A stretch of DNA of 64,000 nt from UBA1181 sp045226255. Lineage in GTDB: Bacteria > Bacteroidota > Bacteroidia > Bacteroidales > Paludibacteraceae. The notes beneath the pieces are model-generated. The model was not told where the DNA came from. It was given only the letters and a program-made list of their open reading frames with translations, and ran no database searches. Shown here piece by piece: positions 49,942 through 57,922 of the stretch; the first letter of the stretch is position 1, and every line of letters starts with the position of its first letter. The translations under genes were made by a program, and so were the position numbers. The stretch is from contig JBGVCG010000010.1 of NCBI GenBank assembly GCA_045226255.1, positions 124,001 to 188,000 of the forward strand, given 5' to 3'.

Positions 49942-52900
49942 ATGCGATTTAAGATTCTCCTATTATGGGCTATTTTGTTCTCTGCCGTGGGTGCGGTCAA
50001 TGCCCAGAATTACCTATGTTTCACTGCCTTGACAGACAATTCGTCTGTTGGACTAATGGAAAAAGAGGAATTTGTGCCAAACATAGAATATTCTTACACC
50101 CCTGACGAAGAGGCCTCTTGGAAAGCGATCACTTCCGGTTCTGTTGAGTTGCCACTAACAGGAGACAAGGTATATTTCCGAGGAAATAATCCATCGGGTA
50201 TTTTCAACACGATAGAGACCTACACGAATTTCACGATAACCGGACAGGTAGCCGCCAGCGGAAGCGTCATGAGCCTGATTGATGGGGAGGGCACTTCCCT
50301 GGAAATCCCTTGTGAGATGTGTTTCTATAGATTATTCGACGGATGCGAGGGCCTCGTCCAAGCACCGGAGCTGCCTGCCACCACCCTAACGATGGATTGC
50401 TACAAGGAGATGTTCCATGGGTGTGGAATCAAGAAGGCACCCGAATTGCCCGCCACAGAATTGGAGGAGCGTTGTTACGAGGGCATGTTCGCCGAATGTG
50501 CCAACCTCACGGAAGCCCCAGTACTACCGGCCCTAACGATGGTAGAACGGTGCTACTCGAATATGTTCTCTAAATGCACCAGTCTTGTCCAGGCTCCAGA
50601 GCTTCCTTCTACCTCATTGGCGAAAGATTGCTACATCTCCATGTTCGAGCAGTCCTCCATCGTCCAGGCTCCGAGTTTGCCGAGCACAGTTTTGGCTGAA
50701 CGTTGCTACGCCAACATGTTTTATAAGTGTACATCCTTGACGATAGCTCCGGAACTGCCTGCCACTGAGTTGAAGTACAGATGCTACTGTGGCATGTTCT
50801 CCAACTGCACCAGTCTTGTCCAGGCTCCGGAACTGCCATCGACAAAGATGGATGTGGAGTGCTACTATGTCATGTTTTCCAACTGCACCAGCCTCGTTGA
50901 GGCTCCTGCACTTCCCGCCATGGAATTGGATAGCGCATGCTACCGTGAGATGTTCTTAGGATGTTCACAACTCTCTAAGGCGCCCGAATTACCAGCAACC
51001 ACCTTGAAGGGACGATGCTACTACGGCATGTTTAGGGACTGCCAATCGCTGGAGGAAGCACCTGAGCTCCCAGCCGAACATCTTGTGCCAGAGTGCTACA
51101 TTTCATTGTTCAGCGGATGTAGCAAGCTCACCCTCATCAAAGTCGGATGTTTGACTTTGGCACCAGACCACCGCAACTATACGTACAATTGGATGAGAAA
51201 TGTGTCCGAAGAGGGAACGTTCATCTTCCCTTGCGGCTCGACCTATGACACCAAGGGCCTCTCAGCTGTGCCTGTCAACTTCAACCTTATTTATAGTCCT
51301 GTCGTCATCTTCATGAATGCCGATAGCTTAGTGCTCATGCAGGACACTATTCCGTGCGGCACTCTCCCCCAGTTTAAGGGGGTCACGCCTAAAAAAGCGG
51401 ACAATGATAGCTTCACCTACAAGTTCAAGGGATGGGACCCGCCCCTAAAGACTCTCACAACCAGCGGCATTTACACCTATATCGCCACATACGATTCCCT
51501 TGCATTATGTGACACAACCATACACTCCTGCTACTCCTATTCGATAAACGGGCGTAACATCATGAAAAGTACGGAATGGACCGACACCACCCACCATAAT
51601 GCGGGTAACGACTCCATCATACACTATAAAGTATTCATCCACTACGGCGTCTCCAGCGACTCTTCCGTGTCCTCATGCGAACCCTACGCATGGCGGGGAA
51701 GAACCATCACGGAAAGTACAGTATGGATGGACACGCTCCAAACCATCTTCGGGTGCGACAGCATTGTCCGCTATAAGTTCTCCATCGGTGAAAAGGATCT
51801 GAAGGATACCCTGCTGGAAGGTTGCGAAAAGGTGTTGGTTGGGGACGTTCCTTACCTGCAGGACACGACATGGAATGATACCATAGCCTCCGAAGAGGGT
51901 TGCGGAACGGTTCTCCGTTACACGGTCAAGGTCCACCACAAAGAGCTCCTCGACTCCACCATTACAGCCTGCGACTCTTTCCTCTGGAAGGGAGTGGCTA
52001 TCAAAGAAAGCACATCATGGAACGACACGCTCCAAACCAGTTTCGGATGTGACAGCATCATTCAGTACCATCTTACCCTCAACCATACAATCCTGCATGA
52101 TAGCGTGGTGGAGGCCTGCGACTCCTTCCCATGGGGAGGATCCGTCTTCAGGGATAACAACGTGTGGGACGACACCCTATCGTCCGCCACAGGGTGTGAC
52201 AGCATCGTCCGTTACCACCTCACCCTCCATCAACGCATGGAGAGGGATAGCCAGCTATTCTCCTGCGACTCCATCGTGTGGAAAAACATCACCTTTAAGG
52301 AGAATGCCAACTGGGACGATAGTCTGCAATCCGTCCATGGCTGCGACAGCATCATCCATTATCACCTCACCATAGGCGACAAAATGGTGATGGACAGTTC
52401 CATTTCAGCCTGCGATTCCTTCCTCCTGAACGGTAAGGTCATCAAGGAAAGCATGGTATGGAGCGATACATTGCTTGCCGGACAAGGGTGCGACAGCATC
52501 ATCCGCTACCATCTTAACATCCACCATCGGACATGGAAGGATTCCACTGTCTACGCTTGTGAGATTTTCCCTTGGAAGGACATCACTATTGGAGAAAATG
52601 CGGAGCTCTATGACACGTTGATCAATGCGCAAGGCTGCGACAGCATTATCCATTACACTGTTATCATCGGACATGAAATGGTCAGGGACACCTTCATCAC
52701 CACCTGTGAATTGGCCAAGCATGGAGAGGAATCAATTATGTATTTTGAGGATGAAGAAGTTTATCCGACCCTCCACGGCTGCGACAGCATTATCCGCTAT
52801 CACTATACCATCCAAAGTGTGGCGATAAGGGACACGTTCGTCCATTCCTGCGATCCATTTACGTGGCGCGGCACAACTGTCTACAAAGACACCACTTTGT

Positions 52901-54321
52901 ACGACACCCTGCAGACCGTCCATGGATGTGACAGTATTACCCGTTGTATAATATATTTCTTTGAGGGTGCTGTCATTGAGGACGAGAACGTCGCCTGTGA
53001 CTCCATCGTATGGGAAGGAATACGGATCACCCAAGACACTCTCTTGTGCGACACCACGTATCTGGATAAAGGTTGTACGAGCTTGTTCTACCATCACTTC
53101 ACTATCCTCCATAGCGTCGTGAAGGATTCCTCCATCTACGCCTGCGACTCATTGCCTTGGCATGGGGAGATGTTGAGGGAGAGTTGCCTGAGGAGCGACA
53201 CGTTCTCCGCCGCCCACGGATGCGACAGTATCATCCGCTATGCCATCACCATCGGAAGAACGGTTACCACAGACACGTTCCTGTCTGTCTGCGGGTCGTT
53301 TACTTACCAGGACGTAACCTTCTCCGAGGATACGGTTTGGAGCGAAACATTGCAAGCCGCGCATGGTTGCGACAGTATTGTGCGCTATCACCTTACGATT
53401 CTTCGTGGAACGGTTCGTGACTCGTCCGTCACCGCTCTCGACACCTTCTTCTGGCAGGGCAAAGCCATTACGGAGGATGCGCAGTGGAATGATACATTAC
53501 AGACGGTGCAGGGTTGCGACAGCATCATTCGTTACCAGCTCACCATGCAGTATTCGCCTCGATTAGGAGATCTTACCATCGTGGATTCCCTGTTGTTAGG
53601 AAAGCCGAACGAGACGATAGAGATATTATACAGTTTGTCGCAAGGTGAGGTCTCCCGTTACGACTTCACCAGGGGAGGTGCCCGTATCTGCGCCGACACG
53701 CTCAAAGAGGAGGGTGTGGCATACCTTACCATCCCAGGCAATCTCTCTCCAGGGGAATATACCGCCACATTGAACGTCCATGACAGGTTCGGGGCATCGT
53801 CCGAAGGAACCTTCACCTTCCATGTGGTAAGGGAAGACAATGGGGCGGAAAGCTTCTACCAGAAACGGTGGAACGACCTGCTCATCTGTCTGAACGAGGG
53901 GAAAGAATTCGCCACCTATCAATGGTATAAGAACAGAAAGGTGATAGAGGGGGCCACCCTCCAGTATTACTGCGACCTCAATGGATTGGGCGGTGAATAC
54001 ATGGTTCAGGTCACCGAAAAGCAAGGCGCTAAATATTTCATCGAGCCGAAATTCTTCAGCAAAGAGATCATGGAAGTCTCCGTCTCTGCCTCGCCAAACC
54101 CTGCCCGAAGATACGAGAAGGTCACCATCACCATCAACGGACTCGACAACTCGCAGATGGAGAATGCCCGACTAGTGGTATACCATACGAACGGTACAGT
54201 GGAATGGATGAAGAAGTCGGTGAGCAAAGAGACCATGCTGACGCTCCCTGCAGGGGAATACGTGGTGGTGCTCACCGTGAATGATGGCAAGAACATCAAT
54301 TGTAAGATATTGGTTAAATAA
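49942..54321 (+). CDS. giant surface protein: LRR block, 14 GCDSI repeats, type IX sorting domain
   Basis: A 1459-residue exported protein from the ATG at 49942 (a TTG 27 bp earlier is not needed; the signal MRFKILLLWAILFSAVGAV starts here). The head (NYLCFTALTDNSSVG) and about eleven CYxxMFxxC repeats, to about residue 405, match the preceding gene. A short domain with FKGWDPPL follows. Fourteen repeats of about 55 residues come next (pattern: ACDSFxWxG, xDTLQTxxGCDSIIRYHLTI). An Ig-like part and a Por_Secre_tail domain (VSASPNPARRYEKVTITING, ending KNINCKILVK) close the protein. The sorting domain predicts export across the outer membrane by type IX secretion and attachment to the surface. 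The barrel gene starts 8 bp downstream. Confidence 0.88.
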   Translation: MRFKILLLWAILFSAVGAVNAQNYLCFTALTDNSSVGLMEKEEFVPNIEYSYTPDEEASWKAITSGSVELPLTGDKVYFRGNNPSGIFNTIETYTNFTITGQVAASGSVMSLIDGEGTSLEIPCEMCFYRLFDGCEGLVQAPELPATTLTMDCYKEMFHGCGIKKAPELPATELEERCYEGMFAECANLTEAPVLPALTMVERCYSNMFSKCTSLVQAPELPSTSLAKDCYISMFEQSSIVQAPSLPSTVLAERCYANMFYKCTSLTIAPELPATELKYRCYCGMFSNCTSLVQAPELPSTKMDVECYYVMFSNCTSLVEAPALPAMELDSACYREMFLGCSQLSKAPELPATTLKGRCYYGMFRDCQSLEEAPELPAEHLVPECYISLFSGCSKLTLIKVGCLTLAPDHRNYTYNWMRNVSEEGTFIFPCGSTYDTKGLSAVPVNFNLIYSPVVIFMNADSLVLMQDTIPCGTLPQFKGVTPKKADNDSFTYKFKGWDPPLKTLTTSGIYTYIATYDSLALCDTTIHSCYSYSINGRNIMKSTEWTDTTHHNAGNDSIIHYKVFIHYGVSSDSSVSSCEPYAWRGRTITESTVWMDTLQTIFGCDSIVRYKFSIGEKDLKDTLLEGCEKVLVGDVPYLQDTTWNDTIASEEGCGTVLRYTVKVHHKELLDSTITACDSFLWKGVAIKESTSWNDTLQTSFGCDSIIQYHLTLNHTILHDSVVEACDSFPWGGSVFRDNNVWDDTLSSATGCDSIVRYHLTLHQRMERDSQLFSCDSIVWKNITFKENANWDDSLQSVHGCDSIIHYHLTIGDKMVMDSSISACDSFLLNGKVIKESMVWSDTLLAGQGCDSIIRYHLNIHHRTWKDSTVYACEIFPWKDITIGENAELYDTLINAQGCDSIIHYTVIIGHEMVRDTFITTCELAKHGEESIMYFEDEEVYPTLHGCDSIIRYHYTIQSVAIRDTFVHSCDPFTWRGTTVYKDTTLYDTLQTVHGCDSITRCIIYFFEGAVIEDENVACDSIVWEGIRITQDTLLCDTTYLDKGCTSLFYHHFTILHSVVKDSSIYACDSLPWHGEMLRESCLRSDTFSAAHGCDSIIRYAITIGRTVTTDTFLSVCGSFTYQDVTFSEDTVWSETLQAAHGCDSIVRYHLTILRGTVRDSSVTALDTFFWQGKAITEDAQWNDTLQTVQGCDSIIRYQLTMQYSPRLGDLTIVDSLLLGKPNETIEILYSLSQGEVSRYDFTRGGARICADTLKEEGVAYLTIPGNLSPGEYTATLNVHDRFGASSEGTFTFHVVREDNGAESFYQKRWNDLLICLNEGKEFATYQWYKNRKVIEGATLQYYCDLNGLGGEYMVQVTEKQGAKYFIEPKFFSKEIMEVSVSASPNPARRYEKVTITINGLDNSQMENARLVVYHTNGTVEWMKKSVSKETMLTLPAGEYVVVLTVNDGKNINCKILVK

Positions 54322-54329
54322 CAAAGGAA

Positions 54330-55181
54330 ATGAACAAGACAATAGCAACCATCGTATTGATAGCCGCACTATTCGGCTGGACAAGCGATTTGTACGCAGA
54401 GAACACGCAGATCAACGTCTCCTTGGGTGGAGGCTTTCACCCTATCCAATACGAGACAAAAGTGGGTTCCACTTCGCCTGGCGGTGGGGTGATGTTCCAA
54501 TGCCAATACCAATATTTTTTCAAAGGACTCGTAGGCCTTGGCGCAGGCGTAGGCATTGATTACTATAACGCTTCAACGGAAATCAACGAAACCTTCGAGA
54601 CGGAGATCAACGATCCTGTCGTGGGAGGGCCTTACACCCTCCGTACCATCTTCGACAATTGGAAGGAAAAACAATCCATGCTGATGGCGGAATTTCCTGT
54701 GGGAATCTATGGCAAGGTGAAGATGGGCAAGTCGGTGAGCCTCGTCCTCGGTGCAGGTGTGAAAGTGGGCATACCGGTCATCAAGAGCTACCAAATGACG
54801 GACGGTACGATTGAGACCAGAGCCTATTTCGGTGGGAATATGGACACGGAAGTGCGTGACCTACCCCATCACGGGCTCTATGTGGATAAGCAAAAAAAGA
54901 AGGGGGATATCGTTACCAATACAATCTGCACCTCCATCTTCGCGGATATGATGTTCTGTTTTAAAATCAATGAAACTACTTGGCTCCATTGCGGATTCTA
55001 CTTCTCGAAGGGTGTGACGGACATTGCGGAGCACCACGAATCCATGGAGGGGAATAACTACCATGGTATCCTCAATAGCGATTTGACGGACAAATGCGTG
55101 CCGATGAACGTGGGCGCGAAATTTGGAGTCTCCGTCTTCCCGTCAAAAGGCTCCGACAGAGGCACTTCCGGCAAATGGTAA
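54330..55181 (+). CDS. outer-membrane beta-barrel-like protein
   Basis: A 283-residue exported protein: signal peptide MNKTIATIVLIAALFGWTSD ending near LYAEN, then repeated amphipathic strands (INVSLGGGFHPIQYE, LVGLGAGVGIDYYNA, VSLVLGAGVKVGIPV, VGAKFGVSVF). It resembles small Bacteroidota barrels of the OMP_b-brl type rather than PorP/SprF. It begins 8 bp after the giant repeat protein and is likely cotranscribed, so it may help display that protein, but this is positional inference. Confidence 0.7.
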   Translation: MNKTIATIVLIAALFGWTSDLYAENTQINVSLGGGFHPIQYETKVGSTSPGGGVMFQCQYQYFFKGLVGLGAGVGIDYYNASTEINETFETEINDPVVGGPYTLRTIFDNWKEKQSMLMAEFPVGIYGKVKMGKSVSLVLGAGVKVGIPVIKSYQMTDGTIETRAYFGGNMDTEVRDLPHHGLYVDKQKKKGDIVTNTICTSIFADMMFCFKINETTWLHCGFYFSKGVTDIAEHHESMEGNNYHGILNSDLTDKCVPMNVGAKFGVSVFPSKGSDRGTSGKW

Positions 55182-55182
55182 T

Positions 55183-56580
55183 TTACCAAGAAGGGGCACC
55201 GTGCCCGTAGCAGACGTCCATCTCCTTGGTCAGCATAGCCTCCAACTGCAGGCGTTCCTTCTTCGCCAGCTCGGAGTCCATGTTCACGCTCGTCATCAGG
55301 TAAGGCGCCAGATGGTTGAACTCCTTCTGCTCCGCCGTGTAGCCTGCAGGATTCACAAGGATATCGCCTGTGAAAAGGATATTGTCCAAAAGAATCACCA
55401 TCTCCCCTTTGCTATGACCTCCGTTACCATTGTAGAACTTAAAATCCATGCCGTGGATGGTCTGGCTACCAGCCAATATGCCTGCCGCATGCTCTTCCTC
55501 CTCCACAACTGCTAACCGGGACATTTCCGGAGGTGTGTAGTGGGACAATATCTTGCTGATTTTCACGTAAGGTTCATGTTGTTTGTATTGCTCCCTAAAG
55601 TTAGGCTGTGAAGCGTTCTCCAGCCGGAAATTCTCATACATGGAGCGGTTCACGTAGATTGTGTCGAAGAGGGAGACCATACCCAAGTGGTCGATGTCCG
55701 GATGTGTGACGATCAGGCTCTTAGGCTTGGAACAGAAATCCTCGAACATGACGCTGAGGAGCTTGACCATCTCCTCCTTGTAGATGGCGAACCCGCTATC
55801 CACGCAGACATACCCCTTCTTGTTCGCGATCACGTAGACGTTCGACCCGCACTCAGGCTCGATGCAGTGGATGGTGTAGTCCTTGTAGGTTTTGCAGGAG
55901 ACGCGCGGGTTGAAGCTCAATCCACGGTATTTGCTCAGCAGGTCGGCGAACTTGGCGATGTATTCGAAGGTCTTGTGCGGGCTCTGGTTCTTATCGTCCA
56001 GAAGCTGCATCACCAGGTTGGAGTTGGCGATCAGCTCGTTGATATCCTTCCGCTCCAAGTCCAGTTTCTTGGCGGCTCCGTTGGCGAAGGAGATGTAGAA
56101 CACCGTGTTGTCCAGGTTCTTCTCCGTCTTGTCGTACGTGATGATGCGCACCTCGCACAGGTCCGTCACGCTCTTCAGGAACTCGTCGACCTTGAACGGA
56201 TCGTCGATGTAGAGCGCCATGCGGAAATACTGGTAAGGCGTGCTGTTCTCCTGCGAACTGATGTAGGAGATGTTGAAGTTATAACGGTTGATGAGCTCCA
56301 AGACCGGCAACAGCACTCCAGGGCGGTCCTGCATCTTGAACTCCATCAGGATCACGTTCGCGTTATCGTCCTTGAAGAGGAAACCGTCCGTCTTCAGCTC
56401 GTCGTAAGCCTTCGCCACCAACTTCTCCTCACCGGAGACCTCCACGAAGAGGGTATGGGTGTCGATTGCGTTGTTGTAGCTGACACGGGTGATGTTAAGG
56501 CCCAGTTCCGATATGATCCTCACCATTTTCAGGAAGGAGCCGGGGCGGTCAGGAATATTCGTTATGAATGTTTTTTTCAT
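55183..56580 (-). CDS. ACT-ACT-metallo-beta-lactamase fusion protein
   Basis: A 465-residue cytoplasmic protein. Two ACT-type ligand domains lie in the first 160 residues (IPDRPGSFLKMVRIISELG and MQDRPGVLLPVLELINRY are the paired starts). A linker follows, then a metallo-beta-lactamase fold from about residue 230: IEPECGSNVYVIANKKGYVCVDSG, the metal motif THPDIDHLG (HxDH), GGHSKGEMV and LFTGDILV. The first His of the usual HxHxDH motif is replaced (THPDIDH). It looks like an amino-acid-regulated hydrolase of unknown substrate. The minus-strand promoter TATCTTTG is at 56621-56628, and the leader has a GGGG/CCCC hairpin. Confidence 0.85.
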   Translation of the reverse strand: MKKTFITNIPDRPGSFLKMVRIISELGLNITRVSYNNAIDTHTLFVEVSGEEKLVAKAYDELKTDGFLFKDDNANVILMEFKMQDRPGVLLPVLELINRYNFNISYISSQENSTPYQYFRMALYIDDPFKVDEFLKSVTDLCEVRIITYDKTEKNLDNTVFYISFANGAAKKLDLERKDINELIANSNLVMQLLDDKNQSPHKTFEYIAKFADLLSKYRGLSFNPRVSCKTYKDYTIHCIEPECGSNVYVIANKKGYVCVDSGFAIYKEEMVKLLSVMFEDFCSKPKSLIVTHPDIDHLGMVSLFDTIYVNRSMYENFRLENASQPNFREQYKQHEPYVKISKILSHYTPPEMSRLAVVEEEEHAAGILAGSQTIHGMDFKFYNGNGGHSKGEMVILLDNILFTGDILVNPAGYTAEQKEFNHLAPYLMTSVNMDSELAKKERLQLEAMLTKEMDVCYGHGAPSW

Positions 56581-56620
56581 AAAATCAACTGTGGGGTTCC
56601 TCCCCTAACGTTTTCGATAA

Positions 56621-56628
56621 CAAAGATA
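56621..56628 (-). promoter_or_regulatory. -7 box of the ACT-MBL gene
   Basis: TATCTTTG, consensus, 40 bp before the ATG. The leader holds a small TGGGG/CCCC hairpin at about 56591-56606 that could affect translation. Confidence 0.5.
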
Positions 56629-56711
56629 CACATAAAAGCGTTATCTTCTAATTGATTCGTTGAATAGAGGTTTTTATGACGCTAAGTTGAAGTCAATGCG
56701 AATGGAGGGTC

Positions 56712-56742
56712 TTGTTAGATTTATGTCTATGTGATATATTTG
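56712..56742 (+). promoter_or_regulatory. promoter of the plug-like protein gene
   Basis: TTG at 56712-56714 and TATATTTG at 56735-56742, 20 bp apart, near-ideal spacing; the gene starts 47 bp downstream. Confidence 0.6.
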
Positions 56743-56788
56743 TGAAAACAGATTATTAATTTAGATGATTAACAACTAAACAACATAT

Positions 56789-57415
56789 ATGAATGCCACA
56801 TGTGAAACTCTAAGAAACATCAGGGAACAAGTTGCCGACGCCAATGGTATCCCTTATAAGCCGCATGTCTGTACGTATGAGGGTCCGTGTTCGGGATCTT
56901 GTCCGTTATGCGAGGCTGAGGCTAGATACATTGAGGCCGAGCTGGAGAAACGTCAGAAAGCCAAACAGTCCGTCAACATTGTTGGTGTCGCGAAGGATAA
57001 GCTATCAGCCGCCACTGCCCTTTCTCAAAAAATAGCAGCCGCAACCATCACTGCTGTAATGACTCTCTCCGCACAGTCTGTTGATGTGATGGCACAAAAT
57101 GCAGAAACATATAGTCGTTCAAGAGGGGGTACGGCGGGGGCAGTGAGTAGTTTAACTGGCACACGCAATCCGCTATATGTAATTGACGGCACGCCCATGA
57201 ACTGCGACAAAAATTCTCCCAACGTGAAATATTTGGCGTTAATAAATCCTAACGACATCGTCAATATGGAAGTTGTAAAAGACTCCACCGCACTCTCTCG
57301 GTATCCCGATTGTGAAAGAAGCACCTATGGTGTGATTGAAATCACATTGAACAAAAAAGGTCATAAAAAATTCAAGAAATACCTAAAGGAACACAAGGAA
57401 GACTCTTCTCATTAA
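56789..57415 (+). CDS. orphan TonB-plug-like protein with N-terminal Cys cluster
   Basis: A 208-residue protein. The N-terminal 45 residues carry a Cys cluster HVCTYEGPCSGSCPLCEAEA, like a small metal-binding knuckle. A hydrophobic helix follows (KIAAATITAVMTLSAQSVDVM, residues about 80-100), probably a membrane anchor. The C-terminal 80 residues resemble the plug of SusC/TonB receptors: NPLYVIDGTPM, INPNDIVNMEVVKDSTAL and STYGVIEITLNKKG. There is no barrel. Similar orphan plugs exist in Bacteroidales, some in sensing or as regulators; the role here is unknown. The end is basic (KKGHKKFKKYLKEHK). Confidence 0.75.
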   Translation: MNATCETLRNIREQVADANGIPYKPHVCTYEGPCSGSCPLCEAEARYIEAELEKRQKAKQSVNIVGVAKDKLSAATALSQKIAAATITAVMTLSAQSVDVMAQNAETYSRSRGGTAGAVSSLTGTRNPLYVIDGTPMNCDKNSPNVKYLALINPNDIVNMEVVKDSTALSRYPDCERSTYGVIEITLNKKGHKKFKKYLKEHKEDSSH

Positions 57416-57468
57416 TTCCCCCATCCATAGACGGGAAAGGTCTATTATTATCTTCTTCACCGTTTTCT

Positions 57469-57831
57469 TCATTGGTTTTGCTTGTGGCGTTTATAGGTAT
57501 ATTCCCCGAAATTGTACCATAGCACGCAGGTGTCTCCTAACGAGTAGTTGCCGCAATAATAGGGGTTCACCTCGCTACTGACAATCTCCTTCGATTCAAC
57601 CAACTCACAGTCGATGAACGGAACATCATGAGGGTTTGTCTCCAACCCGTGTTTCGACAAGCATGTGGTGTGTTTGCTATAAATCCGCACGATCACTCCT
57701 AATTCCTCATGAGGCTCGGGAACCGGCATCGTCAGGAAATGGTACAATCCTCCAAAAACGATGGCGGAGAGAACCACAATGGTGGCTATGACCAACACTC
57801 GGGGTGAAACAATAGGTTCTTTTTCTCTCAT
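57469..57831 (-). CDS. small single-span membrane protein, unknown function
   Basis: A 120-residue protein: a short charged N-terminus, one membrane span (VLVIATIVVLSAIVFGGLYHFL), then about 85 extracytoplasmic residues with four cysteines (TTCLSKHG, IDCELVES, YYCGNYSLGDTCVLWY) that may form two disulfides. No family recognised. The stop lies 53 bp from the convergent plug-like gene. Confidence 0.65.
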   Translation of the reverse strand: MREKEPIVSPRVLVIATIVVLSAIVFGGLYHFLTMPVPEPHEELGVIVRIYSKHTTCLSKHGLETNPHDVPFIDCELVESKEIVSSEVNPYYCGNYSLGDTCVLWYNFGEYTYKRHKQNQ

Positions 57832-57861
57832 AATTCCAATTATTTATGGTTTGAAAATAAA

Positions 57862-57891
57862 AAGGTCTCGAGCCAAACAACCCGAGACCTT
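57862..57891 (-). terminator. terminator of the phosphohexomutase gene
   Basis: AAGGTCTCG (57862-57870) pairs with CGAGACCTT (57883-57891). A TTTTTATTTT tract follows on the minus strand. Confidence 0.75.
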
Positions 57892-57922
57892 TCCTTTTCG
57901 TTATTAGAAGGTTAAATACCTA

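Noticed and set aside
51500..53550. Regular DNA repeats suggestive of an array
   Set aside because: They are in-frame, diverged protein repeats of about 165 bp in a single gene; there are no identical repeats or unique spacers as in CRISPR.
54330..55181. PorP/SprF identity for the barrel gene after the giant surface protein
   Set aside because: The neighbourhood fits, but the start lacks the QFSQY...NPAxAG pattern of that family and the upstream protein has a type A-like, not type B, sorting domain.
55687..56655. 322-codon open frame on the plus strand
   Set aside because: Antisense to the ACT-MBL fusion gene; no recognisable domain.
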